DNA from: Plantago ovata
Taxonomy: Eukaryota > Streptophyta > Magnoliopsida > Lamiales > Plantaginaceae
Assembly (NCBI GenBank): GCA_028274465.1
Contig: CM051458.1
Location: 25,435,566 to 25,499,565, forward strand
Length of the DNA stretch: 64,000 bases
Direction of reading: 5' to 3'
This document shows, piece by piece, positions 10,081-24,200 of this stretch (positions within the stretch are counted from its first letter, which is position 1; each line of letters begins with the position of its first letter). The notes under the pieces were generated by a model that worked only from the letters and a program-made list of their open reading frames with translations, searched no databases and had not been told where the DNA came from. The position numbers and the translations under genes were made by a program.

Positions 10081-12960
10081 GATTAGTTAGATTGCTATTT
10101 AGAGTGTTCCATTATGATATCCCTTTCCTCAAACATAGGAGAGAACTATCTACAAGTACTATAGCTGAAACTAACCTTTCCATTACCCTTACAAACTAGA
10201 TTAGTTGTCTATTGATTCATTCATTCACTTTCTATTGCTTTAGGTAGATGAAAGATACAATCCCATGTAAATAATGAGTTGTATGTCTTCCCTTTATCTA
10301 GAACAACAACTACATCACTAGATTAGTTAGATTGCTATTTAGAGTGTTCCATTATGATATCCCTTTCCTCAAACATAGGTGAGAACTAACTACAGGTACT
10401 ATAGCTGAAACTAACCTTTCCATTACCCTTACAAACAAGATTAGTTGTCTATTGATTCATTCATTCACTTTCTATTGCTTTAGGTAGATGAAAGATACAA
10501 TCCCATGTAAAGAATGAGCTGTATGTCTTCCCTTTATCTAGAACAACAACTAGATCACTAGATTAGTTAGATTGCTATTTAGAGTGTTCCATTATGATAT
10601 CCCTTTCCTCAAACATAGGAGAGAACTAACTACAAGTACTATAGCTGAAACTAACCTTTCCATTACCCTTACAAACTAGATTAGTTGTCTATTGATTCAT
10701 TCATTCACTTTCTATTGCTTTAGGTAGATGAAAGATACAATCCCATGTAAAGAATGAGTTGTATGTCTTTCCTTTATCTAGAACAACAACTACATCACTA
10801 GATTAGTTAGATTGCTATTTAGAGTGCTATATTATGATATCCCTTTCCTCAAACATAGGAGAGAACTAACTACAAATACTATAGCTGAAACTAACCTTTC
10901 CATTACACTTACAAACTAGATTAGTTGTCTATTGACTCATTCATTCACTTTCTATTGCTTTAGGTAGACGAAAGATACAATCCCATGGAAAGAATGAGTT
11001 GTATGTCTTCCCTTTATCTAGAACAACAACTAGATCACTAGATTAGTTAGATTGCTATTTAGAGTGTTCCATTATGATGTCCCTTTCCTCAAACATAGGT
11101 GAGAACTAACTACAAGTACTATAGCTGAAACTAACCTTTCTATTACCCTTACAAACTAGATTAGTTGTCTATTGATTCATGCATTCACTTTCAATTGCTT
11201 TAGGTAGATGAAAGATACAATCCCATGTAAAGAATGAGTTGTATGTCTTCCATTTATCTCGAACAACAACTAGATCACTAGATTAGTTAGATTGCTATTT
11301 AGAGTGTTCCATTATGATATCCCTTTCCTCAAACATAGGAGAGAACTAACTACAAGTACTATAGCTGAAACTAACCTATCCATTACCCTTACAAACTAGA
11401 TTAGTTGTCTATTGATTCATTCATTGACTTTCTATTGCTTTAGATAGATGAAAGATGCAATCCCATGTAAAGAATGAGTTGTATGTCTTCCCTTTATCTA
11501 GAACAACAACTAGATCACTAGATTAGTTAGATTGCTATTTAGAGTGTTCCATTATGATATCCCTTTCCTCAAACATAGGAGAGAACTATCTACAAGTACT
11601 ATAGCTGAAACTAACCTTTCCATTACCCTTACAAACTAGATTAGTTGTCTATTGATTCATTCATTCACTTTCTATTGCTTTAGGTAGATGAAAGATACAA
11701 TCCCATGTAAATAATGAGTTGTATGTCTTCCCTTTATCTAGAACAACAACTACATCACTAGATTAGTTAGATTGCTATTTAGAGTGTTCCATTATGATAT
11801 CCCTTTCCTCAAACATAGGTGAGAACTAACTACAGGTACTATAGCTGAAACTAACCTTTCCATTACCCTTACAAACTAGATTAGTTGTCTATTGATTCAT
11901 TCATTCACTTTCTATTGCTTTAGGTAGATGAAAGATACAATCCCATGTAAAGAATGAGCTGTATGTCTTCCCTTTATCTAGAACAACAACTAGATCACTA
12001 GATTAGTTAGATTGCTATTTAGAGTGTTCCACTATGATATCCCTTTCCTCAAACATAGGAGAGAACTAACTACAAGTACTATAGCTGAAACTAACCTTTC
12101 CATTACCCTTACAAACTAGATTAGTTGTCTATTGATTCATTCATTCACTTTCTATTGCTTTAGGTAGATGAAAGATACAATCCCATGTAAAGAATGAGTT
12201 GTATGTCTTTCCTTTATCTAGAACAACAACTACATCACTAGATTAGTTAGATTGCTATTTAGAGTGTTACATTATGATATCCCTTTCCTCAAACATAGGA
12301 GAGAACTAACTACAAGTACTATAGCTGAAACTAACCTTTCCATTACACTTACAAACTAGATTAGTTGTCTATTGACTCATTCATTCACTTTCTATTGCTT
12401 TAGGTAGACGAAAGATACAATCCCATGGAAAGAATGAGTTGTATGTCTTCCCTTTATCTAGAACAACAACTAGATCACTAGATTAGTTAGATTGCTATTT
12501 AGAGTGTTCCATTATGATGTCCCTTTCCTCAAACATAGGTGAGAACTAACTACAAGTACTATAGCTGAAACTAACCTTTCTATTACCCTTACAAACTAGA
12601 TTAGTTGTCTATTGATTCATGCATTCACTTTCAATTGCTTTAGGTAGATGAAAGATACAATCCCATGTAAAGAATGAGTTGTATGTCTTCCCTTTATCTC
12701 GAACAACAACTAGATCACTAGATTAGTTAGATTGCTATTTAGAGTGTTCCATTATGATATCCCTTTCCTCAAACATAGGAGAGAACTAACTACAAGTACT
12801 ATAGCTGAAACTAACCTATCCATTACCCTTACAAACTAGATTAGTTGTCTATTGATTCATTCATTGACTTTCTATTGCTTTAGATAGATGAAAGATGCAA
12901 TCCCATGTAAAGAATGAGTTGTATGTCTTCCCTTTATCTAGAACAACAACTAGATCACTA
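10081..12960 (+). repeat. Two copies of a 1440-bp (6-mer) higher-order repeat
   Basis: Diagnostic variants recur at exactly 1440 bp: gtaaataatgag (about 10,267 and 11,707), gaatgagctg (about 10,512 and 11,952), catggaaag (about 10,984 and 12,424), tatgatgtcc (about 11,074 and 12,514), gcattcactttcaattg (about 11,180 and 12,620), agatagatgaaagatgc (about 11,443 and 12,883). Within one unit the six monomers differ from each other more than they do from their counterparts 1440 bp away. Confidence 0.9.
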
Positions 12961-15900
12961 GATTAGTTAGATTGCTATTTAGAGTGTTCCATTATGATAT
13001 CCCTTTCCTCAAACATAGGAGAGAACTATCTACAAGTACTATAGCTGAAACTAACCTTTCCATTACCCTTACAAACTAGATTAGTTGTCTATTGATTCAT
13101 TCATTCACTTTCTATTGCTTTAGGTAGATGAAAGATACAATCCCATGTAAAGAATGAGTTGTATGTCTTCCCTTTATCTAGAACAACAACTAGATCACTA
13201 GATTAGTTAGATTGCTATTTAGAGTGTTCCATTATGATATCCCTTTCCTCAAACATAGGTGAGAACTAACTACAGGTACTATAGCTGAAACTAACCTTTC
13301 AAATACCCTTACAAACTAGATTAGTTGTCTATTGATTCATTCATTCACTTTCTATTGCTTTAGGTAGATGAAAGATACAATCCCATGTAAAGAATGAGTT
13401 GTATGTCTTCCCTTTATCTAGAACAACAACTAGATCACTAGATTAGTTAGATTGCTATTTAGAGTGTTCCATTATGATATCCCTTTCCTCAAACATAGGT
13501 GAGAACTAACTACAGGTACTATAGCTGAAACTAACCTTTCCATTACCCTTACAAACTAGATTAGTTGTCTATTGATTCATTCATTCACTTTCTATGGCTT
13601 TAGGTAGATGAAAGATACAATCCCATGTAAAGAATGAGTTGTATGTCTTCCCTTTATCTAGAACAACAACTAGATCACTAGATTAGTTAGATTGCTATTT
13701 AGAGTGTTCCATTATGATATCCCTTTCCTCAAACATAGGAGAGAACTATCTACAAGTACTATAGCTGAAACTAACTTTCCATTACCCTTACAAACTAGAT
13801 TAGTTGTGTATTGATTCATTCATTGACTTTCTATTGCTTTAGGTAGATGAAAGATACAATCCCATGTAAAGAATGAGTTGTATGTCTTTCCTTTATCTAG
13901 AACAACAACTACATCACTAGATTAGTTAGATTGCTATTTAGAGTGTTACATTATGATATCTCTTTCCTCAAACATAGGAGAGAACTAACTACAAGTACTA
14001 GAGTTATATACACAATCAAATAAGAAGTTCCCTGCTTCCTAAATGAGCAAGTTTAATAGTCCATTGAAACTAACCTATCTATTGTGCTTACTAACTAGAT
14101 GATTCATTCATCCACTTTCTATTGCTTTATGTAGATGACAGATATAATGCCATGTAAAGAATGAGTTGTATGTCTTCCCTTTATCTAGAACAACAACTAG
14201 ATCACTAGATTAGTTAGATTGCTATTTAGAGTGTTCCATTATGATATCCCTTTCCTCAAACATAGGTGAGAACTAACTACAGGTACTATAGCTGAAACTA
14301 ACCTTTCCATTACCCTTACAAACTAGATTAGTTGTCTCTTAATTCATTCATTCACTTTCTATTGCTTTAGGTAGATGAAAGATACAATCCCATGTAAAGA
14401 ATGAGTTGTATGTCTTCCCTTTATCTAGAACAACAACTAGATCACTAGATTAGTTAGATTGCTATTTAGAGTGTTCCATTATGATATCCCTTTCCTCAAA
14501 CATAGGAGAGAACTATCTACAAGTACTATAGCTGAAACTAACTTTCCATTACCCTTACAAACTAGATTAGTTGTGTATTGATTCATTCATTGACTTTCTA
14601 TTGCTTTAGGTAGATGAAAGATACAATCCCATGTAAAGAATGAGTTGTATGTCTTTCCTTCATCTAGAACAACAACTACATCACTAGATTAGTTAGATTG
14701 CTATTTAGAGTGTTACATTATGATATCTCTTTCCTCAAACATAGGAGAGAACTAACTACAAGTACTAGAGTTATATACACAATCAAATAAGAAGTTCCCT
14801 TGCTTCCTAAATGAGCAAGTTTAATAGTCCATTGAAACTAACCTATCTATTGTGCTTACTAACTAGATGATTCATTCATCCACTTTCTATTGCTTTATGT
14901 AGATGACAGATATAATGCCATGTAAAGAATGAGTTGTATGTCTTCCCTTTATCTAGAACAACAACTAGATCACTAGATTAGTTAGATTGCTATTTAGAGT
15001 GTTCCATTATGATATCCCTTTCCTCAACATAGGTGAGAACTAACTACAAGTACTATAGCTGAAACTAACCTTTCCATTACCCTTACAAACTAGATTAGTT
15101 GTCTATTGATTCATTCATTCACTTTCTATTGCTTTAGGTAGATGAAAGATACAATCCCATGTAAAGAATGAGTTGTATGTCTTCCCTTTATCTAGAACAA
15201 CAACTAGATCACTAGATTAGTTAGATTGCTATTTAGAGTGTTCCATTATGATATCCCTTTCCTCAAACATAGGAGAGAACTAACTACAAGTACTATAGCT
15301 GAAACTAACCTTTCCATTACCCTTACAAACTAGATTAGTTGTCTATTGATTCATTCATTCACTTTCTATTGCTTTAGGTAGATGAAAGATACAATCCCAT
15401 GTAAAGAATGAGTTGTATGTCTTCCCTTTATCTAGAACAACAACTAGATCACTAGATTAGTTAGATTTCTATAGAGTGTTCCGTTATGATATCCCTTTCC
15501 GCAAACATAGGAGAGAACTAACTACAAGTACTAGAGTTATATACACAATAATAAGAAGTTCCCTTGATTCCTTAATGAGCAAGTTAAAGAGTCCATTGAA
15601 ACTAACCTATTTATTTTGTTACTAACTAGATGATTCATTCATCCACTTTCTATTGCTTTATGTAGATGAAAGATACAATGCCATGTAAAGAATGAGTTGT
15701 ATGTATAGAACAACTGCTAGATCACTAGGTTAGTTAGATTGCTATTTAGAGTGTTCCATTATGATATCCCTTTCCTCAAACATAGGAGAGAACTAACTAC
15801 AAGTACTATAGCTGAAACTAACCTTCCATTACCTTACAAACTAGATTAGTTGTCTATTGATTCATTCATTCACTTTCTATTGCTTTAGGTAGATGAAAGA

Positions 15901-18166
15901 TACAATCCCATGTAAAGAATGAGTTGTATGTCTTCCCTTTATCTAGAACAACAACTAGATCACTAGATTAGTTAGATTGCTATTTAGAGTGTTCCATTAT
16001 GATATCCCTTTCCTCAAACATAGGTGAGAACTAACTACAAGTACTATAGCTGAAACTAACCTTTCTATTACCCTTACAAACTAGATTAGTTGTCTATTGA
16101 TTCATTCATTCACTTTCTATTGCTTTAGGTAGATGAAAGATACAATCCCATGTAAAGAATGAGTTGTATGTCTTCCCTTTATCTAGAACAACAACTAGAT
16201 CACTAGATTAGTTAGATTGCTATTTAGAGTGTTCCATTATGATATCCCTTTCCTCAAACATAGGAGAGAACTAACTACAAGTACTATAGCTGAAACTAAC
16301 CTTTCATTACCCTTACAAACTAGATTAGTTGTCTATTGATTCATTCATTGACTTTCTATTGCTTTAGGTAGATGAAAGATACAATCCCATGTAAAGAATG
16401 AGTTGTATGTCTTCCCTTTATCTAGAACAACAACTAGATCACTAGATTAGTTAGATTGCTATTTAGAGTGTTCCATTATGATATCCCTTTCCTCAAACAT
16501 AGGAGAGAACTATCTACAAGTACTATAGCTGAAACTAACCTTTCCATTACCCTTACAAACTAGATTAGTTGTCTATTGATTCATTCATTCACTTTCTATT
16601 GCTTTAGGTAGATGAAAGATACAATCCCATGTAAAGAATGAGTTGTATGTCTTCCCTTTATCTAGAACAACAACTAGATCACTAGATTAGTTAGATTGCT
16701 ATTTAGAGTGTTCCATTATGATATCCCTTTCCTCAAACATAGGTGAGAACTAACTACAAGTACTATAGCTGAAACTAACCTTTCCATTACCCTTACAAAC
16801 TAGATTAGTTGTCTATTGATTCATTCATTCACTTTCTATTGCTTTAGGTAGATGAAAGATACAATCCCATGTAAAGAATGAGTTGTATGTCTTCCCTTTA
16901 TCTAGAACAACAACTAGATCACTAGATTAGTTAGATTGCTATTTAGAGTGTTCCATTATGATATCCCTTTCCTCAAACATAGGAGAGAACTAACTACAAG
17001 TACTATAGCTGAAACTAACCTTTCCATTACCCTTACAAACTAGATTAGTTGTCTATTGATTCATTCATTCACTTTCTATTGCTTTAGGTAGATGAAAGAT
17101 ACAATCCCATGTAAAGAATGAGTTGTATGTCTTCCTTTATCTAGAACAACAACTAGATCACTAGATTAGTTAGATTGCTATTTAGAGTGTTCCATTATGA
17201 TATCCCTTTCCTCAAACATAGGAGAGAACTAACTACAAGTACTAGAGTTATATACACAATCAATACGAAGTTCCTTGCTTCCTAAATGAGCAAGTTTAAT
17301 AGTCCATTGAAACTAACCTATCTATTGTGCTTACTAACTAGATGATTCATTCATCCACTTTCTATTGCTTTATGTAGATGACAGATATAATGCCATGTAA
17401 AGAATGAGTTGTATGTCTTCCTTTATCTAGAACAACAACTAGATCACTAGATTAGTTAGATTGCTATTTAGAGTGTTCCATTATGATATCCCTTTCCTCA
17501 ACATAGGTGAGAACTAACTACAAGTACTATAGCTGAAACTAACCTTTCCATTACCCTTACAAACTAGATTAGTTGTCTATTGATTCATTCATTCACTTTC
17601 TTGCTTTAGGTAGATGAAAGATACAATCCCATGTAAAGAATGAGTTGTATGTCTTCCCTTTATCTAGAACAACAACTAGATCACTAGATTAGTTAGATTG
17701 CTATTTAGAGTGTTCCATTATGATATCCCTTTCTCAAACATAGGAGAGAACTAACTACAAGTACTATAGCTGAAACTAACCTTTCCATTACCTTACAAAC
17801 TAGATTAGTTGTCTATGATTCATTCATTCACTTTCTATTGCTTTAGGTAGATGAAAGATACAATCCCATGTAAAGAATGAGTTGTATGTCTTCCCTTTAT
17901 CTAGAACAACAACTAGATCACTAGATTAGTTAGTTGCTGCTTATAGAGTGTTCATTATGATATCCTTTCCGCAAACATAGGAGAACTAACTACAAGTACT
18001 AGAGTTATATACACAATAAAATAAGAAGTTCCCTTGATTTCTTAATGAGCAAGTTCAAGAGTCCATGAAAACTAACCTATATATTTTGCTTACTAACTAG
18101 ATGATTCATTATCCACTTTCTATTGCTTTGTAGATGAAAGATACAATGCCATGTAAGAATGAGTGG

Positions 18167-18266
18167 NNNNNNNNNNNNNNNNNNNNNNNNNNNNNNNNNN
18201 NNNNNNNNNNNNNNNNNNNNNNNNNNNNNNNNNNNNNNNNNNNNNNNNNNNNNNNNNNNNNNNNNN
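18167..18266. other. Assembly gap (100 N)
   Basis: Exactly 100 N, the usual placeholder for a gap of unknown size. The satellite is in forward orientation to the left and reverse-complement orientation to the right. Confidence 0.99.
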
Positions 18267-21200
18267 TCATCTACCTAAAGCAATAGAAAGTGAATGAATG
18301 AATCAATAGACAACTAATCTAGTTTGTAAGGGTAATGGAAAGGTTAGTTTCAGCTATAGTACTTGTAGTTAGTTCTCTCCTATGTTTGAGGAAAGGGATA
18401 TCATAATGGAACACTCTAAATAGCAATCTAACTAATCTAGTGATCTAGTTGTTGTTCTAGATAAAGGGAAGACATACAACTCATTCTTTACATGGGATTG
18501 TATCTTTCATCTACCTAAAGCAATAGAAAGTGAATGAATGAATCAATAGACAACTAATCTAGTTTGTAAGGGTAATGGAAAGGTTAGTTTCAGCTATAGT
18601 ACTTGTAGTTAGTTCTCTCCTATGTTTGAGGAAAGGGATATCATAATGGAACACTCTAAATAGCAATCTAACTAATCTAGTGATCTAGTTGTTGTTCTAG
18701 ATAAAGGGAAGACATACAACTCATTCTTTACATGGGATTGTATCTTTCATCTACCTAAAGCAATAGAAAGTGAATGAATGAATCAATAGACAACTAATCT
18801 AGTTTGTAAGGGTAATGGAAAGGTTAGTTTCAGCTATAGTACTTGTAGTTAGTTCTCTCCTATGTTTGAGGAAAGGGATATCATAATGGAACACTCTAAA
18901 TAGCAATCTAACTAATCTAGTGATCTAGTTGTTGTTCTAGATAAAGGGAAGACATACAACTCATTCTTTACATGGGATTGTATCTTTCATCTACCTAAAG
19001 CAATAGAAAGTGAATGAATGAATCAATAGACAACTAATCTAGTTTGTAAGGGTAATGGAAAGGTTAGTTTCAGCTATAGTACTTGTAGTTAGTTCTCTCC
19101 TATGTTTGAGGAAAGGGATATCATAATGGAACACTCTAAATAGCAATCTAACTAATCTAGTGATCTAGTTGTTGTTCTAGATAAAGGGAAGACATACAAC
19201 TCATTCTTTACATGGGATTGTATCTTTCATCTACCTAAAGCAATAGAAAGTGAATGAATGAATCAATAGACAACTAATCTAGTTTGTAAGGGTAATGGAA
19301 AGGTTAGTTTCAGCTATAGTACTTGTAGTTAGTTCTCTCCTATGTTTGAGGAAAGGGATATCATAATGGAACACTCTAAATAGCAATCTAACTAATCTAG
19401 TGATCTAGTTGTTGTTCTAGATAAAGGGAAGACATACAACTCATTCTTTACATGGGATTGTATCTTTCATCTACCTAAAGCAATAGAAAGTGAATGAATG
19501 AATCAATAGACAACTAATCTAGTTTGTAAGGGTAATGGAAAGGTTAGTTTCAGCTATAGTACTTGTAGTTAGTTCTCTCCTATGTTTGAGGAAAGGGATA
19601 TCATAATGGAACACTCTAAATAGCAATCTAACTAATCTAGTGATCTAGTTGTTGTTCTAGATAAAGGGAAGACATACAACTCATTCTTTACATGGGATTG
19701 TATCTTTCATCTACCTAAAGCAATAGAAAGTGAATGAATGAATCAATAGACAACTAATCTAGTTTGTAAGGGTAATGGAAAGGTTAGTTTCAGCTATAGT
19801 ACTTGTAGTTAGTTCTCTCCTATGTTTGAGGAAAGGGATATCATAATGGAACACTCTAAATAGCAATCTAACTAATCTAGTGATCTAGTTGTTGTTCTAG
19901 ATAAAGGGAAGACATACAACTCATTCTTTACATGGGATTGTATCTTTCATCTACCTAAAGCAATAGAAAGTGAATGAATGAATCAATAGACAACTAATCT
20001 AGTTTGTAAGGGTAATGGAAAGGTTAGTTTCAGCTATAGTACTTGTAGTTAGTTCTCTCCTATGTTTGAGGAAAGGGATATCATAATGGAACACTCTAAA
20101 TAGCAATCTAACTAATCTAGTGATCTAGTTGTTGTTCTAGATAAAGGGAAGACATACAACTCATTCTTTACATGGGATTGTATCTTTCATCTACCTAAAG
20201 CAATAGAAAGTGAATGAATGAATCAATAGACAACTAATCTAGTTTGTAAGGGTAATGGAAAGGTTAGTTTCAGCTATAGTACTTGTAGTTAGTTCTCTCC
20301 TATGTTTGAGGAAAGGGATATCATAATGGAACACTCTAAATAGCAATCTAACTAATCTAGTGATCTAGTTGTTGTTCTAGATAAAGGGAAGACATACAAC
20401 TCATTCTTTACATGGGATTGTATCTTTCATCTACCTAAAGCAATAGAAAGTGAATGAATGAATCAATAGACAACTAATCTAGTTTGTAAGGGTAATGGAA
20501 AGGTTAGTTTCAGCTATAGTACTTGTAGTTAGTTCTCTCCTATGTTTGAGGAAAGGGATATCATAATGGAACACTCTAAATAGCAATCTAACTAATCTAG
20601 TGATCTAGTTGTTGTTCTAGATAAAGGGAAGACATACAACTCATTCTTTACATGGGATTGTATCTTTCATCTACCTAAAGCAATAGAAAGTGAATGAATG
20701 AATCAATAGACAACTAATCTAGTTTGTAAGGGTAATGGAAAGGTTAGTTTCAGCTATAGTACTTGTAGTTAGTTCTCTCCTATGTTTGAGGAAAGGGATA
20801 TCATAATGGAACACTCTAAATAGCAATCTAACTAATCTAGTGATCTAGTTGTTGTTCTAGATAAAGGGAAGACATACAACTCATTCTTTACATGGGATTG
20901 TATCTTTCATCTACCTAAAGCAATAGAAAGTGAATGAATGAATCAATAGACAACTAATCTAGTTTGTAAGGGTAATGGAAAGGTTAGTTTCAGCTATAGT
21001 ACTTGTAGTTAGTTCTCTCCTATGTTTGAGGAAAGGGATATCATAATGGAACACTCTAAATAGCAATCTAACTAATCTAGTGATCTAGTTGTTGTTCTAG
21101 ATAAAGGGAAGACATACAACTCATTCTTTACATGGGATTGTATCTTTCATCTACCTAAAGCAATAGAAAGTGAATGAATGAATCAATAGACAACTAATCT

Positions 21201-24200
21201 AGTTTGTAAGGGTAATGGAAAGGTTAGTTTCAGCTATAGTACTTGTAGTTAGTTCTCTCCTATGTTTGAGGAAAGGGATATCATAATGGAACACTCTAAA
21301 TAGCAATCTAACTAATCTAGTGATCTAGTTGTTGTTCTAGATAAAGGGAAGACATACAACTCATTCTTTACATGGGATTGTATCTTTCATCTACCTAAAG
21401 CAATAGAAAGTGAATGAATGAATCAATAGACAACTAATCTAGTTTGTAAGGGTAATGGAAAGGTTAGTTTCAGCTATAGTACTTGTAGTTAGTTCTCTCC
21501 TATGTTTGAGGAAAGGGATATCATAATGGAACACTCTAAATAGCAATCTAACTAATCTAGTGATCTAGTTGTTGTTCTAGATAAAGGGAAGACATACAAC
21601 TCATTCTTTACATGGGATTGTATCTTTCATCTACCTAAAGCAATAGAAAGTGAATGAATGAATCAATAGACAACTAATCTAGTTTGTAAGGGTAATGGAA
21701 AGGTTAGTTTCAGCTATAGTACTTGTAGTTAGTTCTCTCCTATGTTTGAGGAAAGGGATATCATAATGGAACACTCTAAATAGCAATCTAACTAATCTAG
21801 TGATCTAGTTGTTGTTCTAGATAAAGGGAAGACATACAACTCATTCTTTACATGGGATTGTATCTTTCATCTACCTAAAGCAATAGAAAGTGAATGAATG
21901 AATCAATAGACAACTAATCTAGTTTGTAAGGGTAATGGAAAGGTTAGTTTCAGCTATAGTACTTGTAGTTAGTTCTCTCCTATGTTTGAGGAAAGGGATA
22001 TCATAATGGAACACTCTAAATAGCAATCTAACTAATCTAGTGATCTAGTTGTTGTTCTAGATAAAGGGAAGACATACAACTCATTCTTTACATGGGATTG
22101 TATCTTTCATCTACCTAAAGCAATAGAAAGTGAATGAATGAATCAATAGACAACTAATCTAGTTTGTAAGGGTAATGGAAAGGTTAGTTTCAGCTATAGT
22201 ACTTGTAGTTAGTTCTCTCCTATGTTTGAGGAAAGGGATATCATAATGGAACACTCTAAATAGCAATCTAACTAATCTAGTGATCTAGTTGTTGTTCTAG
22301 ATAAAGGGAAGACATACAACTCATTCTTTACATGGGATTGTATCTTTCATCTACCTAAAGCAATAGAAAGTGAATGAATGAATCAATAGACAACTAATCT
22401 AGTTTGTAAGGGTAATGGAAAGGTTAGTTTCAGCTATAGTACTTGTAGTTAGTTCTCTCCTATGTTTGAGGAAAGGGATATCATAATGGAACACTCTAAA
22501 TAGCAATCTAACTAATCTAGTGATCTAGTTGTTGTTCTAGATAAAGGGAAGACATACAACTCATTCTTTACATGGGATTGTATCTTTCATCTACCTAAAG
22601 CAATAGAAAGTGAATGAATGAATCAATAGACAACTAATCTAGTTTGTAAGGGTAATGGAAAGGTTAGTTTCAGCTATAGTACTTGTAGTTAGTTCTCTCC
22701 TATGTTTGAGGAAAGGGATATCATAATGGAACACTCTAAATAGCAATCTAACTAATCTAGTGATCTAGTTGTTGTTCTAGATAAAGGGAAGACATACAAC
22801 TCATTCTTTACATGGGATTGTATCTTTCATCTACCTAAAGCAATAGAAAGTGAATGAATGAATCAATAGACAACTAATCTAGTTTGTAAGGGTAATGGAA
22901 AGGTTAGTTTCAGCTATAGTACTTGTAGTTAGTTCTCTCCTATGTTTGAGGAAAGGGATATCATAATGGAACACTCTAAATAGCAATCTAACTAATCTAG
23001 TGATCTAGTTGTTGTTCTAGATAAAGGGAAGACATACAACTCATTCTTTACATGGGATTGTATCTTTCATCTACCTAAAGCAATAGAAAGTGAATGAATG
23101 AATCAATAGACAACTAATCTAGTTTGTAAGGGTAATGGAAAGGTTAGTTTCAGCTATAGTACTTGTAGTTAGTTCTCTCCTATGTTTGAGGAAAGGGATA
23201 TCATAATGGAACACTCTAAATAGCAATCTAACTAATCTAGTGATCTAGTTGTTGTTCTAGATAAAGGGAAGACATACAACTCATTCTTTACATGGGATTG
23301 TATCTTTCATCTACCTAAAGCAATAGAAAGTGAATGAATGAATCAATAGACAACTAATCTAGTTTGTAAGGGTAATGGAAAGGTTAGTTTCAGCTATAGT
23401 ACTTGTAGTTAGTTCTCTCCTATGTTTGAGGAAAGGGATATCATAATGGAACACTCTAAATAGCAATCTAACTAATCTAGTGATCTAGTTGTTGTTCTAG
23501 ATAAAGGGAAGACATACAACTCATTCTTTACATGGGATTGTATCTTTCATCTACCTAAAGCAATAGAAAGTGAATGAATGAATCAATAGACAACTAATCT
23601 AGTTTGTAAGGGTAATGGAAAGGTTAGTTTCAGCTATAGTACTTGTAGTTAGTTCTCTCCTATGTTTGAGGAAAGGGATATCATAATGGAACACTCTAAA
23701 TAGCAATCTAACTAATCTAGTGATCTAGTTGTTGTTCTAGATAAAGGGAAGACATACAACTCATTCTTTACATGGGATTGTATCTTTCATCTACCTAAAG
23801 CAATAGAAAGTGAATGAATGAATCAATAGACAACTAATCTAGTTTGTAAGGGTAATGGAAAGGTTAGTTTCAGCTATAGTACTTGTAGTTAGTTCTCTCC
23901 TATGTTTGAGGAAAGGGATATCATAATGGAACACTCTAAATAGCAATCTAACTAATCTAGTGATCTAGTTGTTGTTCTAGATAAAGGGAAGACATACAAC
24001 TCATTCTTTACATGGGATTGTATCTTTCATCTACCTAAAGCAATAGAAAGTGAATGAATGAATCAATAGACAACTAATCTAGTTTGTAAGGGTAATGGAA
24101 AGGTTAGTTTCAGCTATAGTACTTGTAGTTAGTTCTCTCCTATGTTTGAGGAAAGGGATATCATAATGGAACACTCTAAATAGCAATCTAACTAATCTAG

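Larger units (their letters stand above)
9249..18166 (+). repeat. 240-bp satellite array, forward orientation, with higher-order structure
   Basis: About 36 monomers run in the same orientation as 1-1046. Most are 240 bp. Several (near 9.6, 14.0, 14.8, 15.5, 17.2 and 18.0 kb) are a longer variant of about 289 bp. Variant positions repeat every 1440 bp between about 10,081 and 12,960. From about 15 kb rightward many copies carry small deletions, and the last monomers before the gap are the most damaged. No genes are visible. Confidence 0.96.
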
